64,000 nt of DNA from Bradyrhizobium sp. (GCF_028868675.1 NZ_JAGWUA010000001.1:37270-101269); one strand, 5' to 3'. Positions 1-9,144 are shown, numbered from the stretch's first letter. The notes: generated by a model from the sequence alone, not told the origin. Numbers and translations: made by a program.

Positions 1-109
1 GGGAAGCGTCCAATCGGTCGAGAATGGCTGATGCCGCGTGCGGCTCGAGGGGGCGAATAACAAATTTCGCAGCCAGGGGCACGCGTTTAATCGCGGCCGG
101 CGCGGAGCT

Positions 110-886
110 TCACGGCGAGGGCGCGGGTCCTGTCCTGCGGCCGAACAGGCGCCGGCGCAGCCGGTAGCCCGGCCAGGCAATCCGGGTCAGGAGGGCGTCG
201 ATGGCGGCGTCGGACGGGGTCGTCTTCGGCCAGCGGTAAATCAGCGCGTGAGCAAGCCAGATCACCAGGAAGGTGACGAGACCAGCGACCGCCACGTCGG
301 TGAAGAAGTGTCCGCCGAAGGCCATGCGCAGCGCGCTGGTCAGGGCGCCGAACAGCGTCGCGCCGGCATAGGCGAGCGGCCGCAACGCCGGCGGAGCCAG
401 CGCGGCCGGTGCCAACGTCCAGAATGCGGTGGCGCCCTCACCGGAGAAGAACGAGCAGTTGCGGCCGCAGCCGCCGCGCGGATCCCACCACGGCACGAAT
501 TGCTGGTTGCCGGCGAACTCCGTCACCACGACGGGCCGCGGCCGGCCCCAATAGGACTTGAAGGTGAGATTGGTGAGCACGCCGGCCGACAGGGCCAGCG
601 TCGCCAACAGGAAGACGATGGTGCGGCCCTTGATCATCAGCGGCCGGTCCGGGCGGATCAGCTTGACCACGAGAGCCACGATCGAGGGCAACGCGAATGC
701 CCACGCGATCCACATCGCGGCGTCGCGCGCAAAGCCGGCAAAGCCGCTCAGCTTGAGCGGAAAGCTCCTGGTCTCGGGATCGAAGAACAGGCTGGCGAGC
801 TTGAGATCGAGTTCGGGATAGAGGCCGAACACCAGCCCAATCACGACCCACAGCGCCAGCGCGATGAAAAGTCCGGTCCGGTTCAT
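110..886 (-). CDS. PAP2-family membrane phosphatase
   Basis: Integral-membrane phosphatase of the PAP2 (type 2 phosphatidic acid phosphatase) family, 258 aa. Such enzymes remove phosphate from lipid substrates such as undecaprenyl-PP, lipid A or phosphatidic acid on the outer face of the inner membrane. Motif 1 is K110 with R115-P116; motif 3 has R187, H193 and D197 (R-x5-H-x3-D). Motif 2 reads F-S-G-E at 147-150 where the family consensus is P-S-G-H, so the usual His is Glu. About five hydrophobic segments are visible. I chose the ATG at 886 because the 17 upstream codons do not look like a natural N-terminus and the protein then begins with a normal first membrane helix. The substrate cannot be told from sequence. 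Confidence 0.85.
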   Translation of the reverse strand: MNRTGLFIALALWVVIGLVFGLYPELDLKLASLFFDPETRSFPLKLSGFAGFARDAAMWIAWAFALPSIVALVVKLIRPDRPLMIKGRTIVFLLATLALSAGVLTNLTFKSYWGRPRPVVVTEFAGNQQFVPWWDPRGGCGRNCSFFSGEGATAFWTLAPAALAPPALRPLAYAGATLFGALTSALRMAFGGHFFTDVAVAGLVTFLVIWLAHALIYRWPKTTPSDAAIDALLTRIAWPGYRLRRRLFGRRTGPAPSP

Positions 887-952
887 GGCGCGCGGTTTAG
901 CCGAGGCGGCAGCGCATGAAAACCCCACCATCGTCATTCCGAGGGCGCGCGC

Positions 953-1447
953 TCACGGCGCGTCCGGCCTCGACGCCGACGGCAGCGGCGGCGGCGGTTT
1001 CGGCGGCGGGACGGGATGCCGCCAGGCGCCGGCGCTGCGGCCGGCGATCATCCAGTAGACCGCGCCCGCGACGATGCCCGCACCCGTCATGATTTCGAGG
1101 TGGCGCCGCACGATGCCGGAGAACTGCAGCGTCTCGGGGTCGAAGGGAACGAGGCCGAGATAGCAGGCGAGACCCACGAGGCCGCCGCCGACGGCATAGG
1201 CCAGCGCGCTGCGGATGTAGAACGCCTCGGTGATCGCCACGATGACCATCGCCGGCAACAGCGCGAAACCCGAGACGAAGATGAAGCCGAAGCCCAACAG
1301 CACGTCGATCGTGCCCTGGTCGACCGGACCCGAGCCGAGATCCGAAAACTCCGGAAACAGCAGCGCCGCGACGACGATCATGCCGCCGACGAGGCATGCG
1401 GCGAGAAAGCCGATGAAGATGACGATGAGGCGGCCGATCAGTGCCAT
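953..1447 (-). CDS. Conserved hypothetical membrane protein
   Basis: 164 aa with four hydrophobic segments (about 5-30, 48-72, 80-98 and 118-135) and a proline-rich hydrophilic C-terminal tail. I do not recognise a named family; similar small four-helix proteins are common in Bradyrhizobium. It lies 66 bp upstream of the PAP2 gene on the same strand and may be co-transcribed with it. The reading frame is credible because the overlapping frames are arginine-rich low-complexity shadows. Confidence 0.7.
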   Translation of the reverse strand: MALIGRLIVIFIGFLAACLVGGMIVVAALLFPEFSDLGSGPVDQGTIDVLLGFGFIFVSGFALLPAMVIVAITEAFYIRSALAYAVGGGLVGLACYLGLVPFDPETLQFSGIVRRHLEIMTGAGIVAGAVYWMIAGRSAGAWRHPVPPPKPPPPLPSASRPDAP

Positions 1448-1468
1448 GAGACGCTTGCCCGGATTGAC

Positions 1469-1552
1469 GTCATTGCGAGGAGCGAAGCGACGAAGAAATT
1501 CAGATTCTCTCCGCGGAGAAATTCTGGATTGCTTCGCTGCGCTCGCAATGAC
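1469..1552. repeat. REP-like palindrome, family A
   Basis: Imperfect palindrome between rlmN and the membrane-protein gene. The left arm begins gtcattgcgaggagcg and the right arm ends gcttcgctgcgctcgcaatgac, its near reverse complement; the centre (tctccgcgga) varies between copies. The same family recurs at 4591, 8221, 15576 and 26179. It is a probable BIME/REP-type non-coding mobile repeat, and the right arm contains the sequence used as a target by the IS110 element at 26246. Confidence 0.9.
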
Positions 1553-1579
1553 GAATTGCGACGGCGGGCGCGCACGGCC

Positions 1580-2782
1580 TCAATCCGTCATCGCCATGGC
1601 GCGCAGCGCCTGGCGTTCGCGCGCCGAGAGTTTTTCGGTCTCCGACTTGAGCTGGCCGCAGGCGGCGAGGATGTCGCGGCCACGCGGCGTGCGCACCGGC
1701 GAGGAATAACCGGCGTTGAAGATGTATTCGGAGAATTTTTCGATCTGGTCCCAGTCCGAGCATTCGTAGGCCGTGCCGGGCCAGGGATTGAACGGGATCA
1801 GATTGATCTTGGCCGGGATGCCCTTGAGCATCTTCACCAGGAGCCTGGCGTCATCGAGCGAATCGTTGACGCCCTTGAGCATGACGTATTCGAAGGTGAT
1901 GCGGCGCGCGTTCGAAGCGCCGGGATAGTCGCGGCAGGCCTGCAGCAATTCCGCGATCGGATATTTGCGATTGAGCGGCACGAGCTCGTTGCGCAGCTCG
2001 TCGCGCACGGCGTGCAGCGAGATCGCGAGCATCACCCCGATCTCCGCGCCGGCACGGACGATGTTCGGCACCACGCCCGATGTCGACAGCGTGATGCGGC
2101 GGCGCGAGATGCCGATGCCCTCGTTGTCGGCGACGATCAAGAGCGCATCGCGCACCGCGTCGAAATTATAGAGCGGCTCGCCCATGCCCATCATCACGAT
2201 GTTGGTGACGAGGCGCGCGCCGTTCTCGCGATCGGCCCAGTCGTTGAGGCGGTCGCGCGCCACCATCACCTGGCCAACGATCTCGCCTGCGGTGAGGTTT
2301 CGCACCAGGCGCTGCGTGCCGGTGTGGCAGAAGGCGCAGTTCAGCGTGCAGCCGACCTGGGAGGAGACGCACAAGGTGCCGCGATCGGTCTCCGGGATGT
2401 AGACGCACTCGACCTCGTGCGGCCTTTCGAGATTGCTGCCGCTCGGCAGGCGCAAGAGCCATTTGCGGGTGCCGTCGTTGGAGATCTGCTCGGCCACGAC
2501 TTCGGGACGATCGACGGTGAAGTGCTTTGCGAGCTCGGCGCGGATGTCCTTCGAGATCGAGGTCATCTCGTCGAAATTCCTGGCGCCGCGGAAGTAGATC
2601 CAGTGCCACAATTGCTGCACTCGCATCTTGCGCTGCGCTACCTTCACCCCGATCTCGCCGAGCCGCTCGCCGAGCTCGGTGCGCGACAGCCCGATCAGCG
2701 ATGGCTTCGTCGGCGGCACGTAGGTTTCGAGCGGAGTCTTCTCCACTAGGAGTGTGTTCTGCTGCGCGATCGTCGATTGCAT
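1580..2782 (-). CDS. rlmN: Dual-specificity rRNA/tRNA adenine-C2 methyltransferase RlmN
   Basis: Radical-SAM enzyme, 400 aa, that methylates C2 of A2503 in 23S rRNA and A37 in some tRNAs. The iron-sulfur motif C-x3-C-x2-C is at about C135, C139 and C142 ([14 protein letters not shown]). The conserved C-terminal Cys that forms the methyl-protein intermediate lies in the segment ILAACGQL. Length is normal for the family (about 380-410). Its own promoter probably lies in the 208 bp shared with the upstream IalB-type gene, which also holds a palindrome. Confidence 0.96.
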   Translation of the reverse strand: MQSTIAQQNTLLVEKTPLETYVPPTKPSLIGLSRTELGERLGEIGVKVAQRKMRVQQLWHWIYFRGARNFDEMTSISKDIRAELAKHFTVDRPEVVAEQISNDGTRKWLLRLPSGSNLERPHEVECVYIPETDRGTLCVSSQVGCTLNCAFCHTGTQRLVRNLTAGEIVGQVMVARDRLNDWADRENGARLVTNIVMMGMGEPLYNFDAVRDALLIVADNEGIGISRRRITLSTSGVVPNIVRAGAEIGVMLAISLHAVRDELRNELVPLNRKYPIAELLQACRDYPGASNARRITFEYVMLKGVNDSLDDARLLVKMLKGIPAKINLIPFNPWPGTAYECSDWDQIEKFSEYIFNAGYSSPVRTPRGRDILAACGQLKSETEKLSARERQALRAMAMTD

Positions 2783-2805
2783 GCGTCGGCCTAGGATGAC
2801 TGGTG

Positions 2806-2893
2806 TTCGTCCTGCCCGGGCTTGTCCCAGGGATCCACGCCTTGCTTCGAATGCGTTGGCACGTGGATGGCCGGGTCAAGCCCGGCCATGACG
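2806..2893. repeat. Palindromic intergenic repeat, family B
   Basis: Inverted repeat between the IalB-type gene and rlmN. One arm reads gcccgggcttgtcccaggg, the other ggccgggtcaagcccggcc, around a central gatccacg/acgtggat pair. It is of the ccgggctt...aagcccgg class widespread in Rhizobiales. A half copy (cgtcatggccgggcttgtc) is visible near 36250. Confidence 0.7.
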
Positions 2894-2990
2894 ACTGAAA
2901 CTTCGGAACGCCCCTTATATAGCAACCGGAACCAGGATTGCGACTGCCGCCTGCAGTCCCGTCGCCTGCAGTATCCTGACGTCTGCCGTC

Positions 2991-3620
2991 CTACCGCCTG
3001 CAATCCTGGGCGATCCTGTCGAGTGCCTGGGCGAGGCCCTTCAGCGAGAAGACGTCGGTGGTCTCCGTCCCCTTGGCGGAGACGCCCTTGACCACGAGAT
3101 CGGCGGAGCGGCGCATGGCCTCGACCATCCGCTCTTCCTCGGCGGCGTTCTTGATCCAGAGGCCGTCGCCCTGCGTGTACATCGCATAGGAGCCGCCGCC
3201 GACCTCCAGGATCGATTCCGAGCCCGGCTTCAGCGCGTAACCGATCATGACCGAGACCTCGTTGACGACCTTTTCGGACGGCCGGGTCGAGACGAAGGCA
3301 TAGGCGGGATCGCGCGGCCGGTTCGGCGGATTGGTCTTCGACGACGAGGGCTTCGCGAGCGCAAAGCAGACCTTCTTGCCGTTGGGCGATGCCGTATAGG
3401 CGCCCCAGGTGCCGAACTGGCCGATCAGGGTCGGCTCGGCCCCGCCCGCAACCGTGCCGGGAAGTGCCGGCGGCCTGCTCTCGGGCTTTGCGGCGGTCTT
3501 TGCATCCTTGGCGGGCTTCGCAGCAGCTTTCGGCGCCGGTTGCGCCGTCTGCGCCTGCGCGAGATCGACGATCCCGCATGCCGCCACTCCGGTCATCAAA
3601 GCTAAAAGCACCCGCCACAT
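2991..3620 (-). CDS. Invasion-associated locus B (IalB) family protein
   Basis: Exported protein, 209 aa, with a signal peptide (residues 1-23, ending A-Q-A) followed by an Ala/Lys/Pro-rich linker to about residue 60. The remainder is the IalB-type domain, including a segment resembling GTWGAYTASPNGKKVCFAL and a paired late Cys (D-C-R-R at the C-terminus). Family members are periplasmic proteins named after a Bartonella invasion locus; in free-living Rhizobiales their role is not established. Transcribed alone. Confidence 0.85.
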   Translation of the reverse strand: MWRVLLALMTGVAACGIVDLAQAQTAQPAPKAAAKPAKDAKTAAKPESRPPALPGTVAGGAEPTLIGQFGTWGAYTASPNGKKVCFALAKPSSSKTNPPNRPRDPAYAFVSTRPSEKVVNEVSVMIGYALKPGSESILEVGGGSYAMYTQGDGLWIKNAAEEERMVEAMRRSADLVVKGVSAKGTETTDVFSLKGLAQALDRIAQDCRR

Positions 3621-3729
3621 GCTGGAGTGGTTCCCTCAATATTGTGACTGGAAGATGGCCCCAATGCGCTTTGTCCCCGCGGCAGGGATAGCCGGGAAAG
3701 CGCTTTTTGGGAAGGCAGTTACGAACCGC

Positions 3730-4569
3730 TCATTGCTTGCTCCGCGCGGCGCGCTGCGCGGCCCATTGTTCGTCGGTCCAATGCAGCAGGTCCTCCGCGC
3801 CGGAGCTGCGCAGATGCGCGCCGCCATCGATCGCCACCATCTCGCCATTGATATAGCCCGCGCGGTCGGAGATCAGGAAACTGGCGAGATCGGCCAGCTC
3901 GCCATGTTCGCCGGTGCGGCCCAGCGGGTTGCGCGACGTCCAGCCCTCATCGCGACCTTCCGGCCGCAATTGCCCGGTGGCACCGGCCGTCGGAAACGGT
4001 CCCGGCGCGATCGCCACGGTGCGGATGCCTTTCGGGCCCCACTCCACCGCAAGGCTCTTGGTCATCGCCAGCAGCGCCGACTTCGCCATGGCGGAGGGAA
4101 CCGTGAAGGCGCGACCGGTAATGGTCGAGGTCGACAGGATCGAGAGCACGACGCCGCGATGCCCGGCCTCGATCCAGCGCTTCCCCGCCGCGAGCGTGCA
4201 ATACATCGCACCGTGCAGCGTCGGGGCCAGGATCGCGTCCGCCGCGCGGAACGAAAGATGCTCGGTCTGCGCGATGAAGGTCGCCGCCGCATTGTTGACG
4301 AGCACGTCGAGCGGCGCCTCGCGCCAGATCCGATCCATCATGCCATCGACGGCACCGCCGTCGCGGATATCGCAACCGACGGTCGTGACCTTGCCGCCGG
4401 TCTGCGCGTGCATGTCAGCCGCGGCGGCCTCGAGCCGATCGAGCTTGCGGCCGCAGATCACGAGCTCGGCGCCAAGCGCGAGGAAGCGGCGCCCCATCGC
4501 CGCACCCAGCCCCGAGCCGCCGCCGGTCACCAGGATGCGCTTGCCCTTGAGCAGACCTGTTTCAAACAT
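3730..4569 (-). CDS. SDR-family oxidoreductase, 2,4-dienoyl-CoA reductase-like
   Basis: 279-aa short-chain dehydrogenase. The NAD(P)-binding motif TGGGSGLG is near residues 15-22, followed by NNAA at the usual place. The active-site region lacks the standard Tyr of Y-x3-K: it reads P-S-A-M-A-K, keeping only the Lys. Loss of this Tyr is typical of the 2,4-dienoyl-CoA reductase branch, and the sequence after it (TKSLAVEWGPKGIR) also resembles that branch. The start at 4569 is preceded by a good GGAGG; the longer frame runs into the REP palindrome. A role in unsaturated fatty acid beta-oxidation is an inference. Confidence 0.85.
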   Translation of the reverse strand: MFETGLLKGKRILVTGGGSGLGAAMGRRFLALGAELVICGRKLDRLEAAAADMHAQTGGKVTTVGCDIRDGGAVDGMMDRIWREAPLDVLVNNAAATFIAQTEHLSFRAADAILAPTLHGAMYCTLAAGKRWIEAGHRGVVLSILSTSTITGRAFTVPSAMAKSALLAMTKSLAVEWGPKGIRTVAIAPGPFPTAGATGQLRPEGRDEGWTSRNPLGRTGEHGELADLASFLISDRAGYINGEMVAIDGGAHLRSSGAEDLLHWTDEQWAAQRAARSKQ

Positions 4570-4590
4570 CGTTTGAATCCTCCCTTCACC

Positions 4591-4676
4591 GTCATTGCGA
4601 GCGAAGCGAAACAATCCAGCATGCACCCGCAGGCGGCAGTCTGGATTGCTTCGTCGCTATCGCTCCTCGCAAAGAC
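4591..4676. repeat. REP-like palindrome, family A
   Basis: Second copy of the gtcattgcgagcgaagcg...ctggattgcttcg palindrome, between the divergent SDR and quinone oxidoreductase genes. The right arm has diverged (cgtcgctatcgctcctcgc) and ends aaagac instead of aatgac, so the arms are no longer exact complements. Confidence 0.88.
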
Positions 4677-4804
4677 GGAGGATAGACCGGTGCACGGCCT
4701 CCGACAAAGAAACCGGATTGTCGGGGGGCTTCAAATCCGGCATGAAGCAGGCAAATTATAGTGCTGCCCTCGAAGAGCCAGTTCCCGAAACGCCAGGTGT
4801 GTCC

Positions 4805-5779
4805 ATGAAAGCCATTCTCTGCTCGCAATATTGCCAACCCGACGATCTCGTGCTGGCCGACGTGCCGGAGCCGGTGGCCGGACCGGGTGAGGCCGTGATC
4901 GCGATCAAGGCGGCGGCGCTGAACTTCTTCGACATCCTGATGATCCAGGGCAAGTACCAGATCAAGCCGCCGTTCCCGTTCTCGCCGGCGGCCGAGGTCG
5001 CGGGCGTGATCGAAAGCATCGGTTCCGGCGTGACCGGTCTCAAGGTCGGCGATCGCGTCGTGGCGTCCTGCGGTCATAACGGCGCGCGCGAGAAGATCGC
5101 GCTGCCTGCAAACGCGATCGTCAGGATTCCCGACAATCTCGACTACGATCGCGCCGCCGGCATCATCATCACCTACGGCACGGCGCTGCATGCGCTGGAG
5201 GATCGCGCGAGCCCGAAGCCGGGCGAGACGCTCGCGGTGCTGGGCGCGGCCGGCGGCACCGGGCTTGCCGCCTGCGAGCTCGGCAAGCAGATGGGCTTGA
5301 AGGTGATCGCCTGCGCGTCCTCGGACGAGAAGCTCGCCTTCGCCAAGGCGCACGGCGCCGAGCTGACGCTCAACTACGCCAAGGAGGACTTGAAGGAGGG
5401 CCTGCGCAAGCTCACGGGCGGCAAGGGCGTCGACATCATCTTCGATCCGGTCGGCGGCGCCTACGCCGAAGCGGCCTTGCGCTCGATCGCCTGGGAAGGA
5501 CGCTTCCTCGTCATCGGCTTCGCCGCCGGCGACATTCCGAAGATGCCGCTCAACCTCGCGCTGTTGAAGGGCTGCGACATCCGCGGCGTGTTCTGGGGCG
5601 CGTGGACCAAGCTCAATCCAGAGAAAAACCGCGCCAATCTCGAGAAGCTCGTGAAGTGGACGGCGGAGGGTAACATCTCCTCCCACGTCGACCGCACCTT
5701 CCCGCTGGCGCAGACCGCGGATGCTCTGAAAGTGCTCGCCGGCCGTCAGGCCATGGGCAAGGTGATCCTGCATCCGTAA
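4805..5779 (+). CDS. NADPH:quinone oxidoreductase family protein (zinc-independent MDR)
   Basis: 324-aa medium-chain dehydrogenase/reductase. It has the N-terminal catalytic fold (MKAILCSQY onward) and a Rossmann fold with GAAGGTGLAA near residues 150-160. Zinc-ligand cysteines of alcohol dehydrogenases are not evident, which points to the quinone oxidoreductase branch. I chose the ATG at 4805 because family proteins start M-K-A-I; an in-frame ATG at 4742 would add 21 residues, but these look non-native. The physiological electron acceptor is unknown. Confidence 0.88.
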   Translation: MKAILCSQYCQPDDLVLADVPEPVAGPGEAVIAIKAAALNFFDILMIQGKYQIKPPFPFSPAAEVAGVIESIGSGVTGLKVGDRVVASCGHNGAREKIALPANAIVRIPDNLDYDRAAGIIITYGTALHALEDRASPKPGETLAVLGAAGGTGLAACELGKQMGLKVIACASSDEKLAFAKAHGAELTLNYAKEDLKEGLRKLTGGKGVDIIFDPVGGAYAEAALRSIAWEGRFLVIGFAAGDIPKMPLNLALLKGCDIRGVFWGAWTKLNPEKNRANLEKLVKWTAEGNISSHVDRTFPLAQTADALKVLAGRQAMGKVILHP

Positions 5780-6121
5780 ATGTGGCGGCGGCGCGCCGTC
5801 ATCATCCATGACGCGCGACGGCCATGCGCGGGACAGGCCCGCGCATGATCATGATGATGTGCTTTTGAAGCAAATGCGTTCGTTCCCGCGATCAACCTGC
5901 GCCGGGCGCAACTCAACCAGAGCGCGCAAAATTGTGATGCATTTCGCGAGAGCGCCCAAATCAAACCCAAATATCTCCCAATTCGCGCAAACCGCCGTCG
6001 TCTTTTGGGCTGATTCAGACTGCGTTTTATAGGTTCCAGTTTGCGGGGCGCTTCTGGGCAAGAGCAAGAAGACTGGACCTGAGGATGCCCCGGCGTTGCG
6101 TCAGTAATGGGGAGCATCACC
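5780..6121. other. Intergenic region with a perfect hairpin
   Basis: 342 bp without a convincing gene. A perfect 10-bp inverted repeat (catgcgcggg / cccgcgcatg, 5-nt loop) is at 5823-5847 and has no T-run, so it is more likely a REP-type element than a classical terminator. The segment 5930-6060 is less GC-rich than its surroundings and presumably carries the promoter and leader of the next gene; I could not pick out a confident -35/-10 pair. Confidence 0.5.
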
Positions 6122-6997
6122 ATGGAGACGACGGCCTACCGTCAGTCCAGAGAGTCGAGGGCAATCGACTTCGATCAAGACACAGACCGCCCACAGACCG
6201 CGCCTTACAGCTTCGGGCGCGCTGACCGGGCCTACCAGCCGCATCACGATCCGATGCCGCTCTTTCTGTCCGATCCCGAAGGCGAGCCGTATCCGCAGGA
6301 ATTCGTCGCCACGCAGGCCAAGCCCAGCATCGTGCCGCGCATTCTCGCGGGCGTACTGGCGGCGGCCACGGTCGCGTTCCTGGCCGCGCTGTACCAGTCC
6401 GACATCGTGCGCCTGTTCGCCGTCGACGCCAAGGCTTTGGCCAGCGGCGCGGCAACCGAGCAGGCGGTGGCCGCGCCCGTCACGCCACCGGTGCGCCAGA
6501 TTCCGCTGAAGGACCCGGCCCGCGTCTCGAGCCCGATGCTGGCGAGCGCCGAAGCGGCGCCGGCCGCGATGCCCGCGGCGCCCGCAGCGATGCCGGCGGC
6601 GCCTAGCCGCGAAGCGATCGCGACCGCCTATCAGTCCGCGCTGCAGGCCCAGTCGCCCGTTCCGGCGCCGGTCGCGGCGGCGGCGCCGCCGCCGGAGGCA
6701 AGCGCTCCCGCCAGGACGCTCGACGCCGACACGCTAGCCGGCCTGATGACACGGGCCAAGAGCCTGATGGCCGTCGGCGACATCGCCGCCGCACGGCTCC
6801 TGCTCGAGCGCGCGGCCAATGCGCAGGACGGCACCGCGGCGTTCATGCTGGCACAGACCTATGATCCGGCCGTGCTCGGCACCAACGACATAAGGAGCAT
6901 CACCGGCGATCCGGCGGTTGCGCGCAGCTGGTACCAGAAAGCGGCGCAGTTCGGATCATCCGAGGCGCGGCAGCGCCTGACCCAACTTCAGAACTGA
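6122..6997 (+). CDS. Membrane protein with C-terminal Sel1-like repeats
   Basis: 291 aa. A hydrophilic N-terminus of about 75 residues precedes one membrane helix (about 78-97, ILAGVLAAATVAFLAALY). Then comes an Ala/Pro-rich linker with direct repeats of APAAMPA, and a C-terminal region from about 210 resembling Sel1/TPR repeats (LLERAANAQDGTAAFMLAQ and WYQKAAQFGSSEARQRL). The ATG at 6122 has GGGGAG upstream, which is why I prefer it to the ATG at 6107. It is followed 25 bp later by a TAXI binding-protein gene and may share its transcript. Function unknown; a periplasmic scaffold is possible. Confidence 0.7.
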   Translation: METTAYRQSRESRAIDFDQDTDRPQTAPYSFGRADRAYQPHHDPMPLFLSDPEGEPYPQEFVATQAKPSIVPRILAGVLAAATVAFLAALYQSDIVRLFAVDAKALASGAATEQAVAAPVTPPVRQIPLKDPARVSSPMLASAEAAPAAMPAAPAAMPAAPSREAIATAYQSALQAQSPVPAPVAAAAPPPEASAPARTLDADTLAGLMTRAKSLMAVGDIAAARLLLERAANAQDGTAAFMLAQTYDPAVLGTNDIRSITGDPAVARSWYQKAAQFGSSEARQRLTQLQN

Positions 6998-7022
6998 ACA
7001 CTCCACGCGAGCAGGGGACACC

Positions 7023-8210
7023 ATGCGTTACGTTCTTAGGATGGCGCTTGCCGCCATGATGACGATCTTTGCCTTCTCGGCGCAAGCCGCCGAGACTGAG
7101 TACGACCCGAGCAAGGTCTCCGACAGCCTGAAGGCGATCTTCCAGTTCGGTTCGACCCAGACCAAGCAGGCGCTCAACGCCAACACCGTGACGCTGATCA
7201 CGGGCACGATCGGCGGCACCTACGTGCAGTTCGGCGCCGACCTCGCTTCCGTGCTGGACGACGGCAACAAACTGCGCGTGCTTCCGATCGTCGGCCGCGG
7301 CTCGGTGCAGAGCGTCGCCGACATCCTGTTCCTGCAGGGCGTCGACCTCGGCGTCGTGCGCGCCGACACGCTCGACTATCTCGAGCGCAAGGGCTTCGCC
7401 AGCGACATCAAGAAGCAGTTCACCTACGTGACCAAGCTCTACAATGAGGAGATGCAGGTCATCGCGCCGAAATCGATCCGCAGCCTGAAGGATCTCGAAG
7501 GCAAGACGGTGAGCGTCGACCTGCCGAACGGCGGCACCTTCGTGACCGCGCTGACGGTGTTCGAGCGGCTCGGGATGAAGGCCAACGTCGTCTACATCGA
7601 GCAGCGCATCGCGATGGAGAAGCTGAAGGCCGGCGAGATCGACGCCGTGATCGTCGTCGGCGGCAAGCCGTACAAGTCGGTCTCGACCTTCAACAATGAC
7701 GGCCGCTTCCATCTGGCGAACGTCGACTATGCAAAACCGCTGCAGAGCGACTATCTGCCGGCGACGCTGACCGCGAAGGACTATCCCAACCTCATCAAGG
7801 AGGGGGAGACGGTCGACACGATCGCGGTGCCGGCGGTGCTCGCCGCCTACAACTGGGCGCCGAAGACCGACCGCTATCGCAAGCTCGCGCTGTTCGTGGA
7901 CGCCTTCTTCACCAAGTTCCCGGCGCTGCAGAAGCCGCCTTTCCATCCCAAGTGGAAGGAAGTCTCGCTCGCGGCGCCGCTCGCCGGCTGGAACAGATTG
8001 CCGGTGGCCCAGCAATGGCTCGACCAGCACGGCGTCGAACCGGTCACGCGGCAGCGCTTCGAGACCTTCCTGAGGCAGAACCCGGCGGCCGCGAAGGTGG
8101 TGCAGTCGGACGCGGACCGGGAGGCGCTGTTCAAGCAGTTCCAGGCCTGGGAGGCCGAGAACAACGCCCGCGACAACAATGCGCGCGCGCAGGTGCGTCC
8201 GGGCAAGTAG
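7023..8210 (+). CDS. TAXI-family TRAP transporter solute-binding protein
   Basis: Periplasmic binding protein, 395 aa, with a Sec signal peptide (1-22, SAQA-AE). The TAXI-type fold is shown by TLITGTIGGTYVQFGADLA near 58-77 and by VDLGVVRADTLDYL. TAXI proteins deliver a solute to a fused TRAP permease, but no DctM-type permease gene is in this window, so the partner and ligand are unknown. A Lys/Arg/Asn-rich tail follows residue 375. A second, membrane-anchored TAXI homologue is encoded at 9326. An AGCAGGGGA ribosome site precedes the ATG. Confidence 0.85.
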   Translation: MRYVLRMALAAMMTIFAFSAQAAETEYDPSKVSDSLKAIFQFGSTQTKQALNANTVTLITGTIGGTYVQFGADLASVLDDGNKLRVLPIVGRGSVQSVADILFLQGVDLGVVRADTLDYLERKGFASDIKKQFTYVTKLYNEEMQVIAPKSIRSLKDLEGKTVSVDLPNGGTFVTALTVFERLGMKANVVYIEQRIAMEKLKAGEIDAVIVVGGKPYKSVSTFNNDGRFHLANVDYAKPLQSDYLPATLTAKDYPNLIKEGETVDTIAVPAVLAAYNWAPKTDRYRKLALFVDAFFTKFPALQKPPFHPKWKEVSLAAPLAGWNRLPVAQQWLDQHGVEPVTRQRFETFLRQNPAAAKVVQSDADREALFKQFQAWEAENNARDNNARAQVRPGK

Positions 8211-8220
8211 GCGGATCGCC

Positions 8221-8305
8221 GTCATTGCGAGAAGCGAAGCGGCGAAGCAATCCAGACTGTATCCGCGGATGCAGTTCTGGATTGCTTCGCGTCGCTCGCA
8301 ATGAC
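8221..8305. repeat. REP-like palindrome, family A
   Basis: Third copy of the gtcattgcgag...ctcgcaatgac palindrome, starting 10 bp after the TAXI stop codon. The central part forms its own hairpin around actgtatccgcggatgcagt. The arms are nearly exact complements. Confidence 0.9.
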
Positions 8306-8367
8306 GGTGTTGATGGACTCGCGCCTTGCGACCGCCATAAACCAACGACGGCGCGTGTGCGGAGTTC

Positions 8368-8748
8368 CTACGTAGCCTCCGCCTCGCCGATGCCGCGCTT
8401 CAGCGCGGCGCGAGCGGCATCGCGGTGATCGGACGTGATGTGGCTGGCGACGAGTCGCAGCGCGGTCGCCAGAATCGCGGCGTCGTCGGTGAAGCCGAGC
8501 ATCGGCAGCATGTCCGGAACGAAATCGAACGGCAGGATGAAATAGGCGATCGCTCCGAGCAGCGAAGCCTGCACGTGCCGGGGCGTCTGCTTGTCGAAGG
8601 CGCAGTAATAGGCGGCGAGCAGATCCTCGGCGAACGGCAGCTGCGCGACCACACGCTTCAGCTTCTGCCAGAAGCGCCGGCGCACGCTCTCGCGATCTTC
8701 CGCCAGCCGGTCGGCCGGCTCGAAGCCGACGCTGTGATCGGCGGCCAT
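8368..8748 (-). CDS. YkvA family (DUF1232) protein
   Basis: 126 aa. The DUF1232 signature is clear at about 66-95: a hydrophobic helix followed by LPFDFVPDMLPMLGFTDD and another helix. The family is of unknown function and probably membrane-associated. The ATG at 8748 has GGGGAG eight bases upstream; a TTG six bases earlier is in frame but less likely. It is followed on the same strand by nothing close, and the pterin dehydratase gene lies upstream on the same strand. Confidence 0.85.
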   Translation of the reverse strand: MAADHSVGFEPADRLAEDRESVRRRFWQKLKRVVAQLPFAEDLLAAYYCAFDKQTPRHVQASLLGAIAYFILPFDFVPDMLPMLGFTDDAAILATALRLVASHITSDHRDAARAALKRGIGEAEAT

Positions 8749-8838
8749 GGTCAATCTCCCCGTTCGGGCCGGCGCGGCCCTCGAGGCGGCGTCCGACGCT
8801 GCCCAAGAGATGGGGATGCGTGCCTGCCCCGCAAGGCG

Positions 8839-9144
8839 TCAGGCCACGCCGAGCTGGCCGGCAATTGCGTTCATGGCCTTGGCGAGTTCGACGTCGAGCG
8901 CCGTGACGCCGCCGGCATCATGGGTCGCCAGCACCACCTCGACGGTCCGGTAGACGTTGCGCCATTCGGGATGGTGATCCATCTTCTCGGCAACGAGCGC
9001 CACCCGCGCCATGAAGCCGAAGGCCTGGTTGAAGTCCTTGAAGGCGAAGGTCTTGCCGATCGCCTCCCGTCCCGGGGCCTCGGTCCAGCCCGCAAGCCCG
9101 GCCAGGGCCTGCTTCCGTGCCTCCGTCGACAGCCGCTCCGCCAT
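8839..9144 (-). CDS. phhB: 4a-hydroxytetrahydrobiopterin dehydratase (pterin-4a-carbinolamine dehydratase)
   Basis: 101 aa, the normal length for the family. It dehydrates the 4a-carbinolamine formed by aromatic amino acid hydroxylases so that the pterin cofactor can be recycled. The signature is intact: [13 protein letters not shown] supplies the active-site histidines, followed by THDAGGVT. No aromatic hydroxylase gene is nearby. In bacteria without one, the protein is thought to act in molybdopterin metabolism or as a general pterin enzyme. Confidence 0.93.
   Translation of the reverse strand: MAERLSTEARKQALAGLAGWTEAPGREAIGKTFAFKDFNQAFGFMARVALVAEKMDHHPEWRNVYRTVEVVLATHDAGGVTALDVELAKAMNAIAGQLGVA

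Noticed and set aside
38..919. 293-codon plus-strand frame over the PAP2 gene
   Set aside because: Antisense to a gene with clear catalytic motifs; composition is Arg/Gly/Gln-rich with no recognisable domain.
1016..2749. 577-codon plus-strand frame over rlmN
   Set aside because: Antisense shadow in GC-rich DNA; rlmN has intact radical-SAM motifs on the other strand.
4592..5809. 405-codon minus-strand frame over the quinone oxidoreductase
   Set aside because: Antisense of a gene with a clear Rossmann motif; composition typical of GC shadows.
5823..5847. Rho-independent terminator after the quinone oxidoreductase
   Set aside because: A perfect stem but no following T-run, so kept only as a hairpin.
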